NCBI GenBank assembly: GCA_946480545.1
Contig: CAMLKY010000150.1
Coordinates: 1 to 5,960 of the forward strand
From: an uncultured Acidobacteriota bacterium
GTDB lineage: Bacteria > Acidobacteriota > Blastocatellia > Pyrinomonadales > Pyrinomonadaceae
Reading direction: 5' to 3'
Length of the DNA stretch: 5,960 nucleotides
Shown piece after piece: positions 1 through 5,649 of the stretch (its first letter is position 1; each line of letters starts with the position of its first letter). A program made the position numbers and the translations under genes. The notes under the pieces were generated by a model. That model searched no databases. It was not told the DNA's origin and was given only the letters and a program-made list of their open reading frames with translations.

Positions 1-2173
1 TTTCCATGCCCGCACCGCTGGACAACTCTATTGCCCCGGCTTCCGTGACGTCGCCTACCTCACGGCAGGTATCGTCGATGAGGAGGCGCTTGCCGCCATT
101 CCTTGCGATCATTACCCCGTCTTTCTCGATATCGATATTCCTCGGCGAAAGAACCGTGATGCTGCCGTCGGGCGCGAGATCGATCAGTGTCAGGTAGAGA
201 TCCCGGGGCGAGTTGTTCGTAACCTCGAGCCATAGAACCTCTTTTGCATAGAACGGATAGTACCCGGTCTTCGGGTCGAGCATCGCCGGCGTACTGCTTC
301 CGTAAGTGAGAAGACTATTCTGCGTGTCGCACCCGAATTCGCCTTTGAGTCGAAGCGGTCTTACCACCACTTTTCCACGCAAGGCCGACCGCCGGTTCCC
401 GATCGCGTTCACCGATTTTATGTGTGCGATATGAAGAACGACCTCACGAAGCCGCTCGGCCGCGCTCTTTGGGGTCGAAGCCGAAGCGTCGAGACAGAAC
501 CGATACATCGGAACGTAATCTTTACCGGCAACATAGAATACTTCCGCATCGGGTGCGGACTTCGCCCTGCTGGCGCTTCCCGCGACCTCGCACCCCGCTG
601 CGCTGCCGATCTTTTCTGCGACCGTGGAAAATTTGTCTTTTAGTATCGCGACATCCCAGCGTCCGGCTGCGGCATGCTGGGCATTTACGAGATTGATACT
701 GCGAACATCGGTTTCCGAAGCGTTGGCACCGGTGAGGTTGGTCCGGGTCAGATCGATGATCGTCTTTTGCTCGGGCGTGAGCTTCGCCGCATCCGCGTCG
801 AGATTGACCTTCAGTTTCAGTGCCCCGAGATCCGCTGTAACGACCGACGCTTTATCGTCAGCCTTGATGTCACGTCTCGGAGCGGCGACGATGACCGTCG
901 ATCCGGATGGCGTGGTCGCCTTTACAAGGCCAGTCGCGATCGGCTCTGCCTGATCGAACCGGGTGACCGTCTTGTCGTAAAAGGAAACCACCGTATCGAT
1001 CGTGACGCCCTGCATCGCGCCGGCACCGATCTTGACCGATTGATTACCGCGAGCATCCTTCGCCGCGACCTCGGAAACGCGGACGAAATTGTCCTCTTTA
1101 CTCGCGAGACTTCCAAAAACAAAACGCGATTTGTCGCCCTCGATCTGCGGCGTCTGTGTCGGCTTTTCAGCGGTGACCCGGCGAGTCACATTTTCCATCA
1201 GCTCGCGATAACTCGTGTCCGCCCTCGCATTCTTCAACTCGTCGATCAGATAGAACGTGAGATTTCCGTACACCACGGGCCGCTTCGCATCGCCGCATTC
1301 CTCGAAGCAGTTTTTCTGAGAAGCAAGCTCATGTGCACGCGCAGCCGTAATGACAATATAGTCGCTGCCCGGCGGCAGGACCCCGCTTCTCCCGTCTTCT
1401 TCTTTAACGGTTCCGGAACGTGTCGCCGCCGCAAAGCCCGCGAGCGGCACTACCGAATTCTTCCTTTCGGGTAAACGCCGAACGTCCTCGGCGTTTCGCG
1501 TGCCGGATCCCGAATGACAACTGTCGAGGATGTAAACGATATTGTCGGTCCAGCGCCGCAGCTCTGCGGTCAGGGCGTAGATCTCGTCATCGCTTATGTC
1601 GAAGTTCTTTCCCGGGGCATCCTGGCTGTCGTAGGTGACGAGCGTCTCGTCCTTGCCATCATCCTTTTCGTCTCGGTCGTCATCCGGCGCTTGCGAGCCA
1701 TGCCCGCTGAACTGAAAAAGCACGATCGCGTCGCGGCTGCCATTGTTCTTCTCGTGATGGTCCCTGGCCCGGGCAATCAGGTGATTGCGGAAGTTGTCGA
1801 GGATATTTTTCTTCGTTCCCTCACCCTCGCCAGCGAGCGTGACGATATTCGCCGCAGGGATCTGCCAGCGTTCGCTCTCAAGTACCTTCCGCATCTCCAG
1901 CACATCCGTCGGCGCTCCTCGAAGCTCTGCCCATGTGGGTGCGTGCTTGTACTTCCCGATCCCGACCTGCAGGACAAACATCGGTGGACGTTCATTCGCG
2001 GATAGCCCTCGTGCGACAACATCCGCAGGCGAAGCCGAAAACCAATACGACAAAGCGATGGCCGCCAAAATCAGCAGTCCAATCCTAAGGAATCTCCTAA
2101 CGCACAATGCGATTCGCATAGCCCGGTTCAATACTCGATTTTCGGATTTCGGAGGGTGAACGGAATTAGTCAT
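1..2173 (-). CDS. Caspase-family (metacaspase-like, C14) protein with DUF4384-like C-terminal region, 3' end outside window
   Basis: Open from an ATG at 2173 to the left edge (724 residues, no stop), so the C-terminus is missing. It is a predicted Cys protease of the caspase/metacaspase fold. The catalytic His is H158 in FSGHGSQ and the catalytic Cys is C219 in LDSCHSGSGTR. Between them lies an acidic stretch (D164-E176, then LVTYD) matching the metacaspase loop linked to Ca2+ binding and the basic-residue S1 pocket. A small-subunit-like part follows (YIVITAARAHELA near 270-283; YGNLTFYLIDELK near 301-313). Residues about 380-450 are beta-rich (GAGAMQGVTIDTVVSFY). Residues about 590-724 resemble DUF4384 (LYLTLIDLAPDGSITVLSP). 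Residues 31-46 form one hydrophobic segment after many Arg, so a signal peptide or anchor with the catalytic part outside the cytoplasm is likely. An in-frame TAG lies three codons before the ATG. The in-frame ATG at 2119 (M19) gives a more classical signal peptide and fits the promoter position better. The family is clear; the substrate is unknown. Confidence 0.9.
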   Translation of the reverse strand, partial: MTNSVHPPKSENRVLNRAMRIALCVRRFLRIGLLILAAIALSYWFSASPADVVARGLSANERPPMFVLQVGIGKYKHAPTWAELRGAPTDVLEMRKVLESERWQIPAANIVTLAGEGEGTKKNILDNFRNHLIARARDHHEKNNGSRDAIVLFQFSGHGSQAPDDDRDEKDDGKDETLVTYDSQDAPGKNFDISDDEIYALTAELRRWTDNIVYILDSCHSGSGTRNAEDVRRLPERKNSVVPLAGFAAATRSGTVKEEDGRSGVLPPGSDYIVITAARAHELASQKNCFEECGDAKRPVVYGNLTFYLIDELKNARADTSYRELMENVTRRVTAEKPTQTPQIEGDKSRFVFGSLASKEDNFVRVSEVAAKDARGNQSVKIGAGAMQGVTIDTVVSFYDKTVTRFDQAEPIATGLVKATTPSGSTVIVAAPRRDIKADDKASVVTADLGALKLKVNLDADAAKLTPEQKTIIDLTRTNLTGANASETDVRSINLVNAQHAAAGRWDVAILKDKFSTVAEKIGSAAGCEVAGSASRAKSAPDAEVFYVAGKDYVPMYRFCLDASASTPKSAAERLREVVLHIAHIKSVNAIGNRRSALRGKVVVRPLRLKGEFGCDTQNSLLTYGSSTPAMLDPKTGYYPFYAKEVLWLEVTNNSPRDLYLTLIDLAPDGSITVLSPRNIDIEKDGVMIARNGGKRLLIDDTCREVGDVTEAGAIELSSGAGME

Positions 2174-2176
2174 AAC

Positions 2177-2205
2177 ACTCTAGCTTCTGTCTCGATTTTC
2201 GTCAA
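2177..2205 (-). promoter_or_regulatory. Sigma70-type promoter for the caspase gene
   Basis: On the minus strand the -35 box TTGACG (2205-2200) matches the consensus at 5 of 6 positions. The -10 box TAGAGT (2182-2177) matches at 4 of 6, and the spacer is exactly 17 bp. Transcription would begin about 7 nt past the -10 box, which is inside or just after the ATG at 2173. Either the mRNA is nearly leaderless or the protein starts at the next in-frame ATG (2119). The boxes are seen directly; activity is inferred. Confidence 0.5.
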
Positions 2206-2381
2206 CCATTCGCGGAAATCGAATGCATCAATACACTGAGCACCGTTAATGGTCGTCCGTCGGGTCCTCGAGGTCGACCGGCGCGGCATCACCATTCTCC
2301 TGATGTAGTGCGCCATTTGCCGGTTTCGTTACGACGAATCACGCTGTTACTTTTCGCGAGAGGCGACGCTATGGAGGTGTC

Positions 2382-2406
2382 GTCACAGAGTCGCAAAGCC
2401 GCAAAC
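2382..2406. repeat. Short tandem-like tract, possible remnant of a dispersed intergenic repeat
   Basis: The tract holds two adjacent near-identical 8-mers, TCGCAAAG (2391-2398) and CCGCAAAC (2399-2406), preceded by GTCACAGAG. Read on the minus strand this gives a TTTGCGGCTTTGCGACTCTG pattern, similar to dispersed TTTGCG-type intergenic repeats I recall from several environmental bacterial genomes. Only one copy is visible here, so its repeat status rests on memory of similar sequences. Confidence 0.22.
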
Positions 2407-2511
2407 AGGTTCGAGACCGATCGCACCGGCGGCGGCAGCAGAGATAAATCACTTGAACTCCGCTTCAAAATATGCGACAAGTTACCGGGTTTTTCGTTGC
2501 TGCACGCCTCG

Positions 2512-2540
2512 TTCACGTCCTGAAGCCGTCGTGTAACAAT
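2512..2540 (+). promoter_or_regulatory. Candidate promoter for the exported-protein gene
   Basis: TTCACG (2512-2517) and AACAAT (2535-2540) each match the sigma70 boxes at 4 of 6 positions, with a 17-bp spacer. A TG one base before the -10 box (2532-2533) gives an extended -10. It lies 56 bp before the preferred ATG at 2597, leaving a normal leader. The match is weak and could be chance. Confidence 0.28.
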
Positions 2541-2596
2541 TCTCGCCCGGACCATCACAAGTGAAGGAAGTCGTGGCCGCCGCGATTGAGATTTTT

Positions 2597-3853
2597 ATGA
2601 AGATCGCACTGCATGTCCTGATCCTCTTTACGTGTTCATTCGTCGCAATTGCGCAGACCGAGCCCGCGACGCCGTCTAACGAGAGACTACAGCGGGAACA
2701 GGAGCTCCGTGAGGAGATAAAGGTCCTGAAAGCCCAGATCGAGCTCTTGAACACGATCCGGTCGGCGTCGGGCACGAGCAACATTACAGCGGCGACAAGC
2801 GGCGGCTCGACGACATTTGCAACCGCCCAGCAGCCTAACCTCGAGACCGTCAGCCTTAGCTACGAAGCGGTCGAGGAGATCGCCCAGCGGATCGACGGTA
2901 AGTTCAAGCCGGTAGTTTCAAACTACAAGGGACTGGTCATCTATCACGAGCCAGACTTCATCGCTCTAACGCGCTACCGCCTTTATCGCGAACAGGTAAA
3001 GATGGCGCTCGCCAACTACGAGGCGATCGTCAAACGCATCGAAGAGCTCGGCTCATCCGGCGTGACCGGATCGGTGCGGCCGAAATCTGTCCGCGTATTT
3101 GGAAACGAGGGTTTGGTAACGGCCCTGAGTGCACCGTCGATCGCGACATCCGCCATCAAGAGCGTCGCCGAGCTTGCGTCGCTGTTTCGAACGGAACAGG
3201 TGATAACACAGAGCAAGGATGTGGTAGATAAGGATTCGCTCGGCACGATCGTCGCGGGAACATTCCTAAAGGCGAATCCGGATCTGGTCGTTTATTATCC
3301 CGAGCAGTTCGTAGCCGAATACCAGATCGATCTCGCGGACGAGAACACGCTGCTTGGCCAGCTCTCCCGGATCAACGCCGCTGAAGCGTACCTGAATTAC
3401 TTTCTTGACGAAGCCGGGAAGCTCCCCGAACCCGAGCGTGAGTCGCAGCCCCTCGCGAGGATCATCGCCGCCGCCAAGGTCGTCCAAACGCAGATCCGCA
3501 ATCTGGGATTCTCACTCCCGAGCGAAAGGGCCGACAATTCCGACAAGGCAGGTGCGGGTTCGTCTGCGGCGCGCGTCTCGGAGTTTCGACAGATGATACG
3601 TGCCGAAAAGCTCGACAGGATGTTGAAGCGAGAGAACGGGCGCGTTGGGATCATGAAGATCCGGCTCCTGTCATCCGGTGGCGCGAGGCGCGAGAAAAAG
3701 AATCTCCTGCTCGGCGCTCGTACCGATTACAGCGGGAGCGCCGTCGTGGAGGTCGCGCTGTACGACGCAGACGGTACAATGCGTGCTTCCGAAGTATTCT
3801 CACATCACACCGGATTCCGAAAATTCAAGACCGGCGAGGGACCGAAGTTATAG
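2597..3853 (+). CDS. Exported coiled-coil protein of unknown function
   Basis: I do not recognise this family. I prefer the ATG at 2597 (418 residues). It gives a textbook Sec signal peptide (MKIALHVLILFTCSFVAIAQ, likely cut after AIA at 17-19), and TTGAG lies 6 nt before it. The frame is also open from a GTG at 2561, which would add 12 residues before the signal peptide and has no ribosome binding site. Residues 28-54 form a short coiled coil with regular heptad spacing (L37, I41, L44, I48, L51). A Ser/Thr/Gly-rich linker (about 56-78) follows. The rest is a mixed helical region with no motif I can name, ending in a charged, probably beta-rich segment (VVEVALYDADGTMRASEVF). There is no lipobox Cys and no second membrane segment, so a periplasmic or secreted product is likely. 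It is divergent from the caspase gene, and a shared role is possible but unproven. Confidence 0.8.
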   Translation: MKIALHVLILFTCSFVAIAQTEPATPSNERLQREQELREEIKVLKAQIELLNTIRSASGTSNITAATSGGSTTFATAQQPNLETVSLSYEAVEEIAQRIDGKFKPVVSNYKGLVIYHEPDFIALTRYRLYREQVKMALANYEAIVKRIEELGSSGVTGSVRPKSVRVFGNEGLVTALSAPSIATSAIKSVAELASLFRTEQVITQSKDVVDKDSLGTIVAGTFLKANPDLVVYYPEQFVAEYQIDLADENTLLGQLSRINAAEAYLNYFLDEAGKLPEPERESQPLARIIAAAKVVQTQIRNLGFSLPSERADNSDKAGAGSSAARVSEFRQMIRAEKLDRMLKRENGRVGIMKIRLLSSGGARREKKNLLLGARTDYSGSAVVEVALYDADGTMRASEVFSHHTGFRKFKTGEGPKL

Positions 3854-3879
3854 ATCGGCCGCGCCGTGGGGCCCGAATC
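3853..3879. terminator. Imperfect hairpin between convergent genes, weak terminator candidate
   Basis: The stop codons of the convergent genes are separated by only 31 bp. An imperfect GC-rich hairpin can be drawn there: GAT/CGG on the left pairs with CCG/ATC on the right across one bulged A, and a GGGCCC palindrome sits at 3869-3874. Neither strand has a clear T-run after the stem, so intrinsic termination is doubtful. It could act weakly in both directions, or the transcripts may overlap. Confidence 0.2.
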
Positions 3880-3884
3880 AAAAG

Positions 3885-5576
3885 CTAAAATCCAGAATCG
3901 ATCGCTAACAGATCCTCCGCAGCTCCGTCGGTTTCTACAAAGCGGATCGGTACGATCAGGGGCCGTGGTTCAGGGGATAAGCCTTCGCGAAAGCGGGCAG
4001 CCTCCCGGTTCGCTGCTGCGCCTTTTCGAGCACCGAACCTTTTCCTGAATTCTACTTCGTCGAGTTCCACTATCTTCCTGATCGACCCGATCTCGCGCAG
4101 CAGATCCTGACGCTCGCGCTCGTTTAGCGACGGGAGGGCGGCAGCAAGTTCATAGAAATGCATCATGTCCCGGCTTAACCGGTGCGTGGCGTTCGCGAGA
4201 TCGTGTGCCTCGTCGCGGAGACGCTGGAGCAGCCGATGCGATTCTTTGTCCTGGTCGAATTCGACACGCATCCCGTTCCCGGTGAGAAAGTGCGAGATCG
4301 ACGCATGCTTACCGCGCGGCTTCACCGCAGAGATAACAGCCGGCGGTTGCGGCCTCGTTCCGAGACCCTCGATTGCAGCGTTCAAATGCAAACGTTCGCC
4401 GTCGATAACCACAAGATCGGGTGATGTCCGAGCAGTACGACGTCCAACGAACGCGCGCAGAGTATCAAGCTCGCTCGTGCGATCGGAAAGCCAGTGTTCG
4501 TACTCATCCGGACGGTCCTCGCCGTCCCGCCAGACCGAGACTGCCGCCGCGAAACCGGTCGCGGAGATGTGGGCGACGTCGAAAGTCTCAATACGATACG
4601 GGACCGATGAAAGACCAAAACCACTTTTGATCTGTGCGAGCAACTGATCGAGCGTCAATTTTGACATCCTGCGTTCCAGCTCGATCCGCGCCTTAGCCAT
4701 CGCCACGGCCCGCTCCGCTGTTATCCGGCGATTGGCATCCCCGGCCACGTTTATTGCAATCTGTTTTCCAAACCGGCGCCCGAGCGCTTTAGCCAAAGCA
4801 TTTCGGCCGCGAAAATCATGCGAGACGCGGATCTCGCGCGGGAGGTGGAACATATAAAGCTGGTCGATGATCCGATGCAGGGCGCTGGTCGGATCGTCGG
4901 GCCGATAGAATGAGTAGACGAGCTCGCCGAGGATGCGTCGCCCCCGTTGCGTGATCACGATCGCGTACATCGCATCGTCGTCTTCGTAAAGCTCGAACGT
5001 GTCAACCGTGTCGTCCAACCATATCTGGTAACGCGGTTGCGACCAGTAACGCTCGACGGCTTGCAGCACGTCGCGAAAGTACACGGCCGATTCAAAGTCC
5101 AGCATCCCGGCCGCATGCTCGATGCGTTTGCTGACCGTCGCGAGAAAAAGCTCACGGTCGTTTCTTAGAAACAGGCGGACCAGATCGACTATCTCAAGAT
5201 ACCTTTCCGGATCACACAGGCTTGCAACGCACGGCGCCACACATCGCTTTGCGTAGAACTGCGTGCACGGAACTTCGAAGCTTCCATCGATGTCGATCGC
5301 GCAACTACGAAGCTTGAACGTCCGGTTCAGGAAATCGATAAGGATACGCACCGAGGTCCGATTGAGAAATGCGCCGAAGTACTCGTCGCCATCGTCTTTT
5401 AGAATTCGCGTGGCGAGCGCGCGAGGGAAAGTCTCGCGGGTGAGTTTGATATGGGGGTGGACTGGAATGCCGGAGATTGAGTGCATGACACGGGTGCGAT
5501 ATTTCACGTTGCGGGTCGATGCGGAGGAGCGGAAAGCTCCGCCTTTCCGACCAGAGCCCAAAATGACTGGGGCCAC
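3885..5576 (-). CDS. UvrC-like nucleotide-excision repair endonuclease lacking the GIY-YIG domain
   Basis: This 563-residue protein aligns with UvrC from just after the GIY-YIG domain onward. Homology begins near residue 40 (HPHIKLTRETFPRALATR; DEYFGAFLNRTSVRILIDFL). Cysteines C92, C104, C112 and C116 have the same 12/8/4 spacing as the four-Cys Fe-S site of E. coli UvrC. A UVR-type, UvrB-binding helical motif lies at about 143-178 (ATVSKRIEHAAGMLDFESAV). The RNase H-like nuclease, which makes the 5' incision in UvrC, keeps D333 (FDVAH), D392 (VIDGE) and H458 (RDEAHD), and E369 may replace the further Asp. The C-terminal helix-hairpin-helix is degenerate (SLNERER where GVGPKRR is usual), followed by a tail (PLIVPIRF). 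Full UvrC is about 600 residues; the 3'-incising domain is absent. The GTG at 5576 has AGAGG 6 nt upstream and an in-frame stop at 5588-5586. M31 (5486) is an alternative start that avoids repeat-like codons. It lies 73 bp after a DNA ligase gene on the same strand and is probably co-transcribed. It could be a natural short paralogue or a truncated uvrC. Confidence 0.88.
   Translation of the reverse strand: MAPVILGSGRKGGAFRSSASTRNVKYRTRVMHSISGIPVHPHIKLTRETFPRALATRILKDDGDEYFGAFLNRTSVRILIDFLNRTFKLRSCAIDIDGSFEVPCTQFYAKRCVAPCVASLCDPERYLEIVDLVRLFLRNDRELFLATVSKRIEHAAGMLDFESAVYFRDVLQAVERYWSQPRYQIWLDDTVDTFELYEDDDAMYAIVITQRGRRILGELVYSFYRPDDPTSALHRIIDQLYMFHLPREIRVSHDFRGRNALAKALGRRFGKQIAINVAGDANRRITAERAVAMAKARIELERRMSKLTLDQLLAQIKSGFGLSSVPYRIETFDVAHISATGFAAAVSVWRDGEDRPDEYEHWLSDRTSELDTLRAFVGRRTARTSPDLVVIDGERLHLNAAIEGLGTRPQPPAVISAVKPRGKHASISHFLTGNGMRVEFDQDKESHRLLQRLRDEAHDLANATHRLSRDMMHFYELAAALPSLNERERQDLLREIGSIRKIVELDEVEFRKRFGARKGAAANREAARFREGLSPEPRPLIVPIRFVETDGAAEDLLAIDSGF
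5521..5549. repeat. Nested inverted repeats over the first codons of the UvrC-like gene
   Basis: Three overlapping perfect inverted pairs occupy 29 bp. GCGGAG (5521-5526) pairs with CTCCGC (5537-5542). GGAGC (5526-5530) pairs with GCTCC (5536-5540). CGGAAAG (5530-5536) pairs with CTTTCCG (5543-5549) over a 6-nt loop. The stems are mutually exclusive, so alternative folds are possible. They correspond to residues 10-19 of the UvrC-like frame, where there is no family similarity, and resemble a REP-like or small dispersed element. Confidence 0.45.
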
Positions 5577-5581
5577 GCCAC

Positions 5582-5608
5582 GCCTCTAAGAGCGAGGCAT
5601 AGCCTCGC
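5582..5608. repeat. Hairpin with alternating stem arms between ligase and UvrC-like genes
   Basis: GCGAGGC (5592-5598), loop ATA, GCCTCGC (5602-5608) is a perfect 7-bp hairpin. A further GCCTC at 5582-5586 can instead pair with GAGGC at 5594-5598, so two exclusive folds exist. On the minus strand this lies after the ligase stop and just before the UvrC-like start. It could attenuate read-through or be part of the same repeat element as the stems at 5521-5549. There is only a poor T-run after it (TCTTAG). Confidence 0.45.
5583..5587 (-). promoter_or_regulatory. Ribosome binding site supporting the GTG start of the UvrC-like gene
   Basis: On the minus strand AGAGG lies 6 nt before the GTG at 5576, a normal Shine-Dalgarno spacing, and favours that start over M31 (5486), which has no such site. 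The same bases form one arm of an alternative hairpin (5582-5586 with 5594-5598), so folding could hide the site. Confidence 0.3.
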
Positions 5609-5649
5609 AGGTGTTTGAGGGGCGGCACGGGACCGCATCGACTCGCGGT

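Larger units (their letters stand above)
2174..2596. other. Divergent intergenic region between the caspase gene and the exported-protein gene
   Basis: This 423-bp stretch separates two divergent genes and should hold both promoters. I see a good minus-strand promoter next to the caspase start and a weaker plus-strand candidate at 2512-2540. Two overlapping 8-bp palindromes lie at 2266-2279 (CCTCGAGG, GGTCGACC). A short hairpin lies at 2325-2338 (TTCGT, 4-nt loop, ACGAA). A repeat-like tract lies near 2382-2406. Short reading frames on both strands (2308-2523 plus, 2289-2558 minus) overlap each other and show no recognisable protein, so I treat the region as non-coding. Confidence 0.6.

Noticed and set aside
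674..1474. Long open frame on the plus strand (266 codons)
   Set aside because: It lies fully antisense to the caspase gene, whose catalytic motifs are unmistakable; the translation is Arg/Asp-rich with no family similarity.
1514..2005. Plus-strand open frame (163 codons)
   Set aside because: Antisense shadow of the caspase catalytic domain, with no signal for a start and no recognisable protein.
2266..2279. Overlapping palindromes CCTCGAGG and GGTCGACC as a regulator operator
   Set aside because: Short GC-rich palindromes are common by chance, and there is no second site or known operator match.
2289..2558. Short overlapping frames on both strands in the intergenic region
   Set aside because: They overlap each other, lack ribosome binding sites and look like translated non-coding or repeat DNA.
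4165..4647. Plus-strand frame (160 codons)
   Set aside because: Antisense to the UvrC-like nuclease domain, whose motifs establish the coding strand.
5305..5628. Minus-strand frame (107 codons) overlapping the start of the UvrC-like gene
   Set aside because: Considered as a frameshifted N-terminus of UvrC, but it contains no GIY-YIG motif, and its internal part overlaps clear UvrC homology in another frame.
5577..5649. Hidden GIY-YIG domain upstream of the UvrC-like gene
   Set aside because: Only 73 bp lie between the ligase stop and the UvrC-like start, too short for the domain, and no minus-strand frame there shows its motifs.
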